DNA of 64,000 bases. Source: Streptomyces sp. ISL-10 (GTDB taxonomy: Bacteria > Actinomycetota > Actinomycetes > Streptomycetales > Streptomycetaceae). Below are positions 22,290 to 31,500 of the stretch, piece after piece. The DNA is taken from positions 17,233 through 81,232 of the forward strand of contig NZ_JAGGOJ010000043.1 in NCBI RefSeq assembly GCF_018614575.1, written 5' to 3'. The stretch's first letter is position 1. The number at the start of each line of letters is the position of its first letter. Position numbers and translations under genes: made by a program. The notes under the pieces were generated by a model. The model was not told the origin of the DNA, searched no databases, and saw only the letters and a program-made list of their open reading frames with translations.

Positions 22290-23672
22290 ATGACAGATGT
22301 GACTTCTGCGAAGAGTGCCCGCCGTCCCCACCACTGGCGGCGGGACCTTGTCGAACTGGCCGCCCTGTTCACGGCGGTCGCCGTCGCCGACGCGATCGCT
22401 CAGCTGATCGGGCACGGACCCGACGGCCCGTTCATGCTCGTGGCGTCCGCCGTCGCGCTGATCGCCACGGCGGCGTTCCACACGTGGTGGGCACGGCGCC
22501 ACAGTCATGCCCCTCCCACGACCGCGCCCCGTAGCGTGGCAGAAACGCCGGCCGACGAGGAGGCCGGCGCGGATCCGCGCGAGACGGCGCTGTGGCGGAT
22601 GCGCACGACGGTCAAGGACGCGCCCGGCAGCCTGGCCGCGCTCTGCAGCGCCCTGGCACACCTCGACGTCGACATCCTGACCCTGCAGACGCACCCGCTG
22701 GGCGACGGCACGGTGGACGAGTTCCTGCTGCGCGCGCCCGCCGGCCTGGAGGCCCAGCAGCTCACCCACGAGATCGCGGCAGCGGGCGGCACGAGCACCT
22801 GGACCGAACGCGCCGACGCCCACGATCTGGTCGACACCCCGACCCGCGTGCTCGGCCTCGCCACCCGCACCGCACTCGACGCGGCGGAGCTGCCGCTCGC
22901 CCTGCGCCAGTTGCTCGGACGCTGCACGATCCGGTCGCGCCCCGCGCTGTCGCTGAACGGCCGGCCCACCGGTGACATGCCGCCCGTGGAAGGCGTGCTG
23001 GAGGAGACGGTGATGCATCTGCGCGACCCGAACGGCGGCGCGATCACCGTCGAGCGGCCCTATCTCTCCTTCACACCCACCGAGTTCGCCCGCGCCCGCG
23101 CACTCGTCGAACTCGACGCCCGTCTCGGGCCGCGTATCCCGCGCAGCCAGGACGTCCTCACCCTCCCCGAGGGGAACGAGATCACCGTGCGCCGCGCGGA
23201 CCAGGGCGATGTGGAAGCGGCGCTCGCCATGCACGAGCGCTGCTCGGACCGCACGCTGAGCCTGCGGTACCACGGCCCCGTCGGCGACGCCGACCGCTAC
23301 CTCAACCATCTGCTCAGCCCGCGCTTCGGCCGCACGCTCGCCGTGCAGACGGCATCGGGCCGACTGGTCGCGCTGGGGCACCTGCTGTGGGACGGAGACG
23401 AGACCGAGGTGGCGCTGCTCGTCGAGGACGCGTGGCAGCGCCGCGGCATCGGCTCGGAGCTGCTGAGCCGCCTGGTGGCCCTGGCCGTGGAGGCCGGCTG
23501 CGACAGCGTCTACGCCGTGACCCAGGCGTCGAACACCGCCATGGTGGCGGCGATGCGGGGCCTCGGCCTGCCACTGGACTACCAGATCGAGGAAGGGACG
23601 CTGGTCATCACGGCACGACTGGACGCGACACCGGTACGCCCCTCGGCCCGCTACGAGCAGGCCGAGCGCTGA
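22290..23672 (+). CDS. Membrane-anchored ACT-GNAT acetyltransferase
   Basis: 460 aa with three parts: two N-terminal membrane segments (about residues 22-38 LVELAALFTAVAVADAI and 46-66 PFMLVASAVALIATAAF), an ACT domain (about 100-170, MRTTVKDAPGSLAALCSALAHLDVDILTLQ), and a C-terminal GNAT domain (about 310-450, with VEDAWQRRGIGSELLSRLV as acetyl-CoA loop). Actinobacterial ACT-GNAT proteins are known protein lysine acetyltransferases switched by amino acids. The membrane segments suggest this one works at the membrane. Targets are not evident; it ends at a strong terminator. Confidence 0.85.
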   Translation: MTDVTSAKSARRPHHWRRDLVELAALFTAVAVADAIAQLIGHGPDGPFMLVASAVALIATAAFHTWWARRHSHAPPTTAPRSVAETPADEEAGADPRETALWRMRTTVKDAPGSLAALCSALAHLDVDILTLQTHPLGDGTVDEFLLRAPAGLEAQQLTHEIAAAGGTSTWTERADAHDLVDTPTRVLGLATRTALDAAELPLALRQLLGRCTIRSRPALSLNGRPTGDMPPVEGVLEETVMHLRDPNGGAITVERPYLSFTPTEFARARALVELDARLGPRIPRSQDVLTLPEGNEITVRRADQGDVEAALAMHERCSDRTLSLRYHGPVGDADRYLNHLLSPRFGRTLAVQTASGRLVALGHLLWDGDETEVALLVEDAWQRRGIGSELLSRLVALAVEAGCDSVYAVTQASNTAMVAAMRGLGLPLDYQIEEGTLVITARLDATPVRPSARYEQAER

Positions 23673-23687
23673 CGACCCGACGACCTG

Positions 23688-23736
23688 CCCGGGACGTCGG
23701 CGCCGCGCCCCGCCCAGGCGGCGCCGACGTCCCGGG
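23688..23736. terminator. Bidirectional terminator with perfect 19-bp stem
   Basis: The arms at 23688-23706 and 23718-23736 are exact reverse complements (19 bp, beginning CCCGGGACGTCGG) around an 11-nt loop, placed between convergent genes. Confidence 0.88.
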
Positions 23737-23745
23737 AGCCGCGGC

Positions 23746-24948
23746 CTAGACGCGGGCGGACGACAGGTGCTCCGGGCGGCGGGCTGCCAGGGCGTCGGCC
23801 GGGTGGGCGCTGAGTGCCTCTGTCAGGTCACGCCACAGGTCCTCGACGTCCTCCAGGCCCACCGACAGCCGCAGCAGCCGGTCACTGACCCCGTGCGCGT
23901 GCCGGTCGCCCTCGGCCACGATCCGGTGGCTGATGGAGGCCGGGTGCTGAATCAACGTGTCGACGCTCCCGAGGCTCACTGCGGGAGTGATCAGCCGGAC
24001 ACCGGCGATCACCCCGTGCGGGTCGCCGTACACCTCGAAGGAGACCATCGCGCCGCCGATGCTCGGGTAGTGCACCCGCGCGACCCGCGGATCGGCGTCG
24101 AGCCTGCGCGCGAGGTCCGCCGCCGTGGTGGACGCGGCCCTGACCCGTACCGGCAGAGTGGACAGTCCGCGGAGCAGCAGATAGCCGGCCAGCGGGTGCA
24201 GTACGCCACCGGTCGCGAACCGCACCTGCCGCAGCTTGCGCGCGAACTCCTCGTCGCAGGCCACGACGCCGCCCATGACGTCACCGTGACCGCCCAGGTA
24301 CTTCGTCGCGCTGTGCAGCACCAGTCGGGCGCCGTCCTCGGCGGGCCGCTGGAGCACGGGAGTGGCGAAGGTGTTGTCGACGAGCAGCGGGACCGACCCG
24401 CAGGCATGCCGTACGGCACGCAGGTCGACCTCGGCGAGCGTCGGGTTCGCGGGGGTCTCCACCATCACGAGGCCGGTGTCGGGGCGCAGGGCCTCGGCGA
24501 TGCCGGCCGGATCGGTCCAGGTGACCTCGGTGCCGAGCAGTCCGGCGTTCAGCAGATGGTCGCTGCAGCCGTACAACGGCCGGACGGCGACGACGTGCCG
24601 CAGGCCCATGCTCGCCCGGACCAGCAGCACGGCGGTGAGTGCCGCCATGCCGCTGGCGAACGCGACCGCTGCCTCGGTGCCCTCCAGCTTGGCGAGGGCC
24701 GTCTCGAACCGCGCGGTGGTGGGGTTGTCCAGGCGCGCATAGACAGGCGGGCCGTCGAGGCGGGCGCCGGTCTCGGCGAACGCGTCGATCCGGGCGGCCT
24801 CGGCAGCGGCGTCGTACGAGGGATAAGTGGTGGACAGATCGAGCGGCGGGGCGTGCACGCCCAGCTCCGCGAGGTCCTCGCGTCCGGCGTGCACGGCTTC
24901 GGTGGCCAGGGCCCGGGGTGCGGGCGCGGCCGCGGCTGCGTTCTCCAT
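23746..24948 (-). CDS. Cys/Met metabolism PLP enzyme (cystathionine/methionine gamma-lyase type)
   Basis: 400 aa. PLP lysine about K216 in HSATKYLGGHGD; upstream motifs YARLDNPTTARFE, ASGMAALTAV, VETPANPTLAEVD and DNTFATP are those of the trans-sulfuration family. Residues alone do not separate cystathionine gamma-lyase, gamma-synthase and methionine gamma-lyase. The start was taken as the ATG at 24948; a GTG at 24957 has the better placed GGTAGGTG and may be used instead. The adjacent divergent Lrp/AsnC regulator probably controls it in response to an amino acid. Confidence 0.88.
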   Translation of the reverse strand: MENAAAAAPAPRALATEAVHAGREDLAELGVHAPPLDLSTTYPSYDAAAEAARIDAFAETGARLDGPPVYARLDNPTTARFETALAKLEGTEAAVAFASGMAALTAVLLVRASMGLRHVVAVRPLYGCSDHLLNAGLLGTEVTWTDPAGIAEALRPDTGLVMVETPANPTLAEVDLRAVRHACGSVPLLVDNTFATPVLQRPAEDGARLVLHSATKYLGGHGDVMGGVVACDEEFARKLRQVRFATGGVLHPLAGYLLLRGLSTLPVRVRAASTTAADLARRLDADPRVARVHYPSIGGAMVSFEVYGDPHGVIAGVRLITPAVSLGSVDTLIQHPASISHRIVAEGDRHAHGVSDRLLRLSVGLEDVEDLWRDLTEALSAHPADALAARRPEHLSSARV

Positions 24949-25008
24949 GAGCGGCACTGTGAACACCTACCGGGAAGTAGCGATCCTTCTCCGTGCTACG
25001 TTCGACAA

Positions 25009-25509
25009 ATGGCTGAATCTGTCGCACTGGACCCGGTGGACCTGAAGATCCTGCGCCTGCTCCAGAACGACGCCCGGAGCACCTATCGCGAGCTGGCGGC
25101 GGAGGTCGGCGTGGCACCCTCGACCTGCCTGGACCGGGTCACCAGGCTGCGCCGGTCCGGCGTGATCCTCGGCCACCGTCTCGCCCTCGACCCCGCCCGG
25201 CTCGGGCGCGGGCTGCAGGCCCTGCTCATGGTCCAGGTGCGTCCGCATCGGCGTGAACTGATCGGGCCGTTCGTCGAGCGCATTCGTGCGCTCCCCGAGT
25301 CGCTCGCGCTGTTCCATCTCACCGGCCCGGACGACTACCTGGTGCATGTGGCTGTCACGGACATGGCCGACCTGCAACGGCTGGTTCTGGACGAATTCAC
25401 CTCGCAGCGCGAAGTCGCCCGCGTGGAGACGAGGTTGATATTCCAGCAGTGGGAGTGCGGACCGCTGCTGCCGCCGGCGCCGGGACGTCAGGCGTCCGAC
25501 GCCGGGTGA
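25009..25509 (+). CDS. Lrp/AsnC family regulator (divergent from PLP lyase)
   Basis: 166 aa: N-terminal HTH (LDPVDLKILRLLQNDARSTYRELAAEVGVAPSTCLDRVTRLRRSGVI) and a C-terminal RAM/AsnC ligand domain (LLMVQVRPHRRELIGPFVERI; LTGPDDYLVHVAVTDMADL). Only 60 bp separate it from the divergent PLP lyase, so it likely senses methionine, cysteine or another amino acid and acts there. No clear Shine-Dalgarno precedes the ATG; a TACGTT 7 bp upstream would suit a leaderless transcript. Confidence 0.9.
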   Translation: MAESVALDPVDLKILRLLQNDARSTYRELAAEVGVAPSTCLDRVTRLRRSGVILGHRLALDPARLGRGLQALLMVQVRPHRRELIGPFVERIRALPESLALFHLTGPDDYLVHVAVTDMADLQRLVLDEFTSQREVARVETRLIFQQWECGPLLPPAPGRQASDAG

Positions 25510-25547
25510 TGATGACGCGGAGTGCACCCGCGTACGAGGATGGGCCC

Positions 25548-27230
25548 ATGTCACCCACTTCCAGCAGCGCGCTGCCCCGCCAGGTCGCCGACGCCTACGT
25601 CGACGCCCTCGTCGAGCTCGACCCGATCGCCGGAACGTATCTGGGCGTCAAGGACGGCAACGGGCTCCTGCCCGACTTCTCACCGGCCGGCCAGGAGGAG
25701 ATCGCCGACCTCGCCCGGGCGACCCTCGCCGAGCTCGATGCCGCCGAGAAGCTGCCGGGCACCGACAGCGACGCCGAGCGGCGCTGCGGCCGGCTGCTGC
25801 GCGAGCGGCTCACCGCCGAGCTCGCCGTCCACGAGGCCGACGAGGGCCTGCGGACGGTGAGCAACCTGCGCTCACCCGCGCACGCGGTGCGCGAGGTGTT
25901 CACCGTGACGCCGACGGAGACCGACGAGGACTGGGCCGCGGTCGCGGAACGGCTGCGCGCGGTGCCGCGTGCGCTGGAGGGGTACCGCGCCTCGCTCGCG
26001 CTCGGACTGGACCGGAAACTGTTCGGCGGGCCACGGGCCGCCCATACCTTCATCGGACAGATGACGGATTGGATCGGCGGCGGACGCGGCTGGTTCGAGG
26101 ACTTCGTCGCGGACGGCCCCGCGTCCCTGCGGGTCGAACTGGAGGTGGCGGCCCGCAACGCGACCGAGTCCCTGGTGGCGCTGCGTGACTGGGTGCGCGA
26201 TGTGTACGCCCCCGCTGTCGCCGAAGCGCCGGACACCGTCGGCCGTGAGCGCTACGCCCGCTGGTCGCGCTACTTCAACGGGACGGACCTGGACCTCGAC
26301 GAGGCGTACGCCTACGGCTGGTCCGAATACCACCGTCTGCTGGGCGAGATGAAGACGGAGGCGGACAAGATCCTGCCCGGCGCGGGTCCGTGGGAGGCAC
26401 TTGCCCATCTCGATGTGCACGGTGAGCACATCGAGGGCGTGGAGGAGGTCCGTGTCTGGCTGCAGAAGCTGATGGACGAGGCGATCGAGGCGCTGGACGG
26501 CACACACTTCGAACTCGCCGAGCGGGTACGGAAGGTGGAGTCCCGCATCGCTCCGCCGGGCGGCGCTGCGGCACCGTACTACACCGTGCCGTCGGAGGAC
26601 TTCTCCCGCCCGGGCCGGACATGGCTGCCGACGATGGGCGAGACCCGCTTCGCCGTCTACGACCTGGTGTCGACGTGGTACCACGAGGGAGTGCCGGGCC
26701 ATCATCTCCAGCTCGCGCAGTGGGTGAACGTCGCCGACCGCCTCTCCCGCTACCAGGCGACGATCGGCATGGTCAGCGCCAATGCCGAGGGCTGGGCGCT
26801 GTACGCGGAGCGGCTGATGGACGAACTGGGCTTCCTGACCGACCCGGAGCGCAGGCTCGGCTACCTGGATGCGCAGATGATGAGGGCGTGCCGGGTCGTC
26901 GTGGACATCGGCATGCACCTGGAACTGCGGATCCCGGCGGACTCGCCGTTCCACCCGGGAGAGCGGTGGACGCCGGATCTGGCACAGGAGTTCTTCGGCG
27001 CCCACAGCGGCCGCCCGGCGGAGTTCGTGGCGAGCGAACTGGTCCGCTATCTGTCCATGCCGGGTCAGGCGATCGGCTACAAGCTGGGCGAGCGGGCCTG
27101 GCTGGTGGGCCGTGAGAACGCGCGCCGCGCGCACGGCGAGGCGTTCGACGCCAAGGCGTGGCACATGGCGGCGCTGTCCCAGGGACCGCTGGGCCTGGAC
27201 GACCTGGTGGAGGAGCTGTCCAAGCTGTGA
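25548..27230 (+). CDS. DUF885 family zinc metallopeptidase-like protein
   Basis: 560 aa. Contains HEGVPGHH (H379, E380, H385, H386), the DUF885 zinc motif, and downstream EGWALYAERLMDELG, which supplies the third ligand glutamate in this family. No signal peptide, so it is probably an intracellular peptidase or carboxypeptidase-like enzyme. The ATG at 25548 follows GAGGATGG. It lies 38 bp after the Lrp gene on the same strand and may be co-transcribed. Confidence 0.88.
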   Translation: MSPTSSSALPRQVADAYVDALVELDPIAGTYLGVKDGNGLLPDFSPAGQEEIADLARATLAELDAAEKLPGTDSDAERRCGRLLRERLTAELAVHEADEGLRTVSNLRSPAHAVREVFTVTPTETDEDWAAVAERLRAVPRALEGYRASLALGLDRKLFGGPRAAHTFIGQMTDWIGGGRGWFEDFVADGPASLRVELEVAARNATESLVALRDWVRDVYAPAVAEAPDTVGRERYARWSRYFNGTDLDLDEAYAYGWSEYHRLLGEMKTEADKILPGAGPWEALAHLDVHGEHIEGVEEVRVWLQKLMDEAIEALDGTHFELAERVRKVESRIAPPGGAAAPYYTVPSEDFSRPGRTWLPTMGETRFAVYDLVSTWYHEGVPGHHLQLAQWVNVADRLSRYQATIGMVSANAEGWALYAERLMDELGFLTDPERRLGYLDAQMMRACRVVVDIGMHLELRIPADSPFHPGERWTPDLAQEFFGAHSGRPAEFVASELVRYLSMPGQAIGYKLGERAWLVGRENARRAHGEAFDAKAWHMAALSQGPLGLDDLVEELSKL

Positions 27231-27269
27231 CGGGATGAGCGGGCCGCGGGCGTGGGGGGCATGGTCCCG

Positions 27270-27480
27270 ACCACGCCCGCGGCGGCTTCCGGCCGGCCAT
27301 CGCGTACGCCTGGATCAGCAGGATCACCGAACGCGTGTCGACGGGCCCAATGGGCACCGAGCATCCCGGCGTCGAGCGGCCGACGAGGCCGCTCAGCGCG
27401 TGGTTGGCGACGAGGACGTCGAGCCGGCCGCCGAGGGCCTCGGCCGCGGGTGGCCACGAGCCGTGCGGGCGCCTCGGGAC
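27270..27480 (-). pseudogene. Relic of a short-chain dehydrogenase
   Basis: On the minus strand SDR-like segments appear in order but alternate between two frames: PEAPARLVAT, then EALGGRLDVLVANHALSG (the NxAG region), then LDAGMLGAHWA, then VDTRSVILLIQAYA. Three frame changes in about 200 bp and loss of the Rossmann start and the YxxxK region show a decayed, truncated gene. This fills most of the 300-bp gap between the DUF885 and rhodanese genes. Confidence 0.65.
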
Positions 27481-27531
27481 GGGGAGAGGTCCTGGGCCGC
27501 ATGGACCTCTTCGGCGCGGCCGGGCCGTTGG

Positions 27532-28032
27532 TCAGCAGCCGCAGGCGTCCGTGCCGACGGGGGCCGTGAGCGGGTCGGCGTCGCGGGTGGTACTGCCTTC
27601 CCGGGTCTCGTACGCAAAGCCCTCCCTCGCCCAGTACTCGAAGCCACCGAGCATCTCCTTGACCGGGAAGCCGAGTTCGGCGAGGGCCAGCGCGGCGCGG
27701 GTGGCGCCGTTGCAGCCGGGGCCCCAGCAGTAGGTGACGACGGGAACGGACGTGTCCAGCAGGGTCCCGGCCTGCTCGGGGATCCGGGCGGTCGGCAGGT
27801 GGATCGCGCCGGGGACGCGGCCCTGGTCCCAGGAGTCGGTCGAACGGCAGTCGAGCACCACGAATCCCGGGTCGCCGCCCGCGGCCAGCGCGGTGGCCAC
27901 GTCGGAGACGTCGGCGTGGAAGGCGAGGCTCGCGCGGAAGTACGCCGCGGCGGCGGCCGGTGCGGCGGGCGGCACCCGCAGGACGGGGTTGGCGGCGGGC
28001 GTCTCGGGAGCGTGGGTCTGCGTCGTTGTCAT
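27532..28032 (-). CDS. Rhodanese-like domain protein
   Basis: 166 aa with one rhodanese domain (about residues 38-140): GFVVLDCRSTDSWDQGRVPGAIHLP and an active-site loop TYCWGPGCNGATRAA whose first cysteine is the expected sulfur carrier. The N-terminal 30 residues are Ala/Pro rich; the C-terminus ends in CGC. Probably cytoplasmic sulfur transfer or cyanide/thiosulfate handling. Divergent from an Lrp/AsnC regulator that likely controls it. Confidence 0.88.
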   Translation of the reverse strand: MTTTQTHAPETPAANPVLRVPPAAPAAAAAYFRASLAFHADVSDVATALAAGGDPGFVVLDCRSTDSWDQGRVPGAIHLPTARIPEQAGTLLDTSVPVVTYCWGPGCNGATRAALALAELGFPVKEMLGGFEYWAREGFAYETREGSTTRDADPLTAPVGTDACGC

Positions 28033-28073
28033 GCCCAGGAATCTAGGGGCGCCGATCACTTCCCTGAAGAAGA

Positions 28074-28107
28074 AATCCCCGGCACATCTCTTGATCTGCG
28101 GGGGATT
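28074..28107. promoter_or_regulatory. Inverted repeat in the rhodanese-Lrp divergent promoter
   Basis: AATCCCC (28074-28080) and GGGGATT (28101-28107) are exact complements separated by 20 bp, with extra AATCTAGGGG nearby at 28040-28049. Lrp proteins bind such spaced sites as multimers, so this is the likely operator. Confidence 0.5.
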
Positions 28108-28126
28108 CCCCTGTTAGCTCTCGAGG

Positions 28127-28573
28127 ATGACGGGATATTCACCGGACGCCACCGACTGGCGCATCTTGCAGGCCCTCCAGACCCAGGGACGGGCCAGCTT
28201 CGCCGAGCTGGCCAGGTCCGTGTCCATGTCGGCGAGTGCCGTCACCGAGCGCGTGCGCAGGCTGGAGGAGGCCGGCGTCATCAAGGGGTACGCAGCGGTG
28301 GTCGACCAGGACCGGCTGGGGCTGCCGATCCTCGCGTTCGTACGCCTGCGGTACCCGAACGGGAACTACAAGCCGTTCCACGACCTGCTGGACACCACCC
28401 CCGAGATCCTCGAGGCGCACCATGTCACGGGCGACGACTGCTTCGTGCTGAAGGTCGCGGCCCGTTCGATGCGCCACCTCGAAGAGGTCTCCGGGAAGGT
28501 CGGCGCGCTGGGGTCGGTGACGACGAGCATCGTGTACTCGTCGCCCCTGCCGAGCCGGCCGATCAGCCGCTGA
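28127..28573 (+). CDS. Lrp/AsnC family regulator (divergent from rhodanese)
   Basis: 148 aa: HTH (DWRILQALQTQGRASFAELARSVSMSASAVTERVRRLEEAGVI) and RAM domain with GDDCFVLKVAARSMRHLEEV. Family members sense amino acids. Pairing with a rhodanese suggests sulfur or cysteine status, but that is inference. It ends 20 bp from the convergent sbcC. Confidence 0.9.
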   Translation: MTGYSPDATDWRILQALQTQGRASFAELARSVSMSASAVTERVRRLEEAGVIKGYAAVVDQDRLGLPILAFVRLRYPNGNYKPFHDLLDTTPEILEAHHVTGDDCFVLKVAARSMRHLEEVSGKVGALGSVTTSIVYSSPLPSRPISR

Positions 28574-28593
28574 GCGGCCGGCCGGCGCCCCGC

Positions 28594-31500
28594 TCAGTCG
28601 CCGGACCCGCCGGTCCGCAGTCTCACCGCCGAGCCGTGGCGCTCCTTGACGACCTCCAGCTGAGCCGGGATGCGCCGCCGCAGATCGCCGACATGGCTGA
28701 CGATGCCGACGCTGCGGTCCCGCTCGCGCAGTGAGTCCAGGACGTCGAGCACCTCGTCGAGGGTCTGGTCGTCGAGACTGCCGAAGCCCTCGTCGATGAA
28801 GAGCGTGTCGAGCCGCATGCCGCCGGCCTCGTCGGTGACGACATCGGCGAGACCGAGTGCGAGGGCGAGCGAGGCGAAGAACGTCTCGCCGCCCGAGAGC
28901 GTCGCCGTGTCCCGTTCCCTGCCGGTCCATGCGTCGACCACATGCAGCCCCAGCCCGGCCCGCTTCCCGCCCGTGCGGGCGTCGGAGTGGACGAGCGTGT
29001 ACCGCTCCGACGACATGCGCTGCAACCGTACGGTCGCTGCCGCCGCCACCTGCTCCAGCCGTGCCGCGAGGACGTACGACTCCAGGCGCATCTTGCGCTC
29101 GTTGTCGGCGGACGTGCCCGCGGTCAGCCCGGCGAGGCGGGCCACGCGGTCGTACCGCTCGCGCAGCGGGCCGAGCCGCAGGACCTCCTGCTCGGACTGG
29201 CGGGAAAGCCGGTCCAGCTCGGCACAGCACTGCCGGGCGGCGGCGAGCCGGGACGCGGCGTCACGCAGGGCCCGGTCGGCCGCCAGGGCGTCGGCCTCGG
29301 CTCCCTCGGCGTCGGCGGCGGACCGCGCGGCCGCGCTCCTCGCGTCCTCCTCGGCGAGCCGTTCGGCGACCGCTGCCTCCTCGGTGCGCCAGGCGTCGAT
29401 CCGCCGCTGCATGTCGCGCTGCGCGGCGTCGGCGACGACGGCCGCCGCCGCGTCGGCCGGCGTGTCGAACCCGGCCTGGAACGCGGCATCGGCCAGCCGG
29501 TCGTCGGCCTCCTTCAACCGCTGCTCGGCGGCGTCGAGTGCCCGTACCGCTTCGGCGGCGGCCGCCAGCAGTCCGGCACGGCGCTCAAGGAGCTCGGCAC
29601 GTTCGGCCACGCTCGCGGCGTCGCCGCGTGCTCGTGCCAACTCGTCGTCCAGGCCGGCCTGTTCTCCGTCAAGCGCCTCACGCCGCGACATCCGGGCGGA
29701 GACACGGCGCTCCGCCTGCTGCCGTGCGTCGACACGCTCACGGTGCTCGCGCTCGGCCCGTTCGAGCGCTTCCCTGGCGGCGTGCAGGCCGGAGGCGGTG
29801 CGACGCGCCTCGGCGTGCTCGCGCTCCAACTCCTGGACGGCGACGCGCAGATCGTCGACGGACGGGGCGTCCTGCGCCTCCCGGGGCGCGGGAACACCGT
29901 GAGCGCCGCTGCGGGGGGCGGCGCCCCCGAGCATGCCGTCGACGCTGTGCGCGCGGCTGCCGGGCAGGGTCCCGTGTCCGGCGGGGCCCGCCGCCGGGAC
30001 GTCCGGTTCAGCGCCGTCACCGGGCTGCGGGGCCGGACCCGCACGCCAGGACGGGGCGCCGGCCGGACCGTCGCCCGGCAGCCCGCTCTCGGCTCCTGTG
30101 GCCGTATCGCCCGCAACGGTCGCGCCGCGGGCACCCGAGGGGATCACGCGGACGCCGGCCGTCGATACGACCGCCTCCGGATCACCGGACGCGCCACTCC
30201 CCCCAGCCGTCGCCGTACCGCCCGTCCGTGCGCGGGAGGCCGCGCTGGCGCGGGCCTCGTGAAGGACCGCCAGGTCGCGTTCGGCCTCGGTCTTCGCCGC
30301 CTCGGCCCGCGTGCTCGCCGCGTACGCCTCCTCCTCCGCGGCGCGGTCCACATGGTCGGCGGCCACGCGGGCCGGTGCCGGATGGGCCGCCGAGCCGCAG
30401 ACGGCGCACGGCTGTCCGGGCGTCAGCTGGGACGCCAGCTCCGCGGCGATGCCGCGCAATCGGCGCTCCTTGAGGTCCAGCCAGGCCGCCTTCGCACGGT
30501 TGGCGCCGTCGTGCAGGGTGCGCAGGCGAGCCTCGGCGCGTCCGGCGCGGGCGGTCAGCTCGTCGCGCTCACGTGCCGCGCTCAGCCGCTCGCGGGCTGG
30601 TTCAAGACGGCCCGCCAGCTGTTCGGCACGGGTCGCCGCCTCCTGTGCGGCCGCGATCCGGTCCTGGTGGGAGCGGCGCAGGCCCTCCCATTCGGCCAGC
30701 CACGCGGTCGCCTCCTGGAGCACGTCGTCGTCCGCGCGGGCCTGCCGGTCCAGGTCGGCGCGCTCGCGGGCGATGTCCGTGCTGCGCTGCTCCGCCCGGC
30801 GCGCCGACTCCAGGCCGCCCAGTTCCTGGCGGAGCGTCCGTTCGCGCCCCAGGAGCTGTTCGGCGCCTGCCTCGGCCAGGTCGGCGGGCAGGCCGGCCTG
30901 TGTCCGCTCCCGTTCCACGCCGGCGGCGCTTCGCTCGTGCTCGGCCTCGTCGCGCAGCCGCAGTGCGGGCCCGACCAGATCCGCTTTGCGGGCCCGCTCC
31001 AGCTCGGCGACGAGCGCCTCGTGTCCGGGGCGCGCGGCCTCCAGGGCGTCGGCCCGGCACCGGGCGTCGGCGTGGCGCCGCTGGAGCCGGGCGAGATCCC
31101 TCTCGCCGTCGAGTGCGTGCCGGGCCGCGGCCTGCCGGCTCTCCGCGGCGGCGGCGGCCTGTGCGGCGATGTCCAGCCGTTCCCGCGCGCCGGAGCGGGC
31201 CACGGCCGCCCACTGCAGGACGGCGGCGGCGAGACCGGGATCGCCCGGCTGCTGGTCCGGCGGCGGCCAGTCGCCCGCCGCGTCGCCCGCGGCCTGTTCC
31301 ATCCGGTGGACCAGGGCGAGCAGGCGCTCGTCACCGGCGCGCACCCGGGCTTCGGCAGCGCGGCGCAGGTCGGCGAGGCGCTCCTCCACCGCGGCGAAGC
31401 GGCGGGTGTCGAAGAGGCGCCCGAGGAGTTTGCCGCGCGCCTCGGCGTCGGCGCGCAGGAAGCGGGCGAAGTCACCCTGCGGCAACAGGACGACCTGGCA

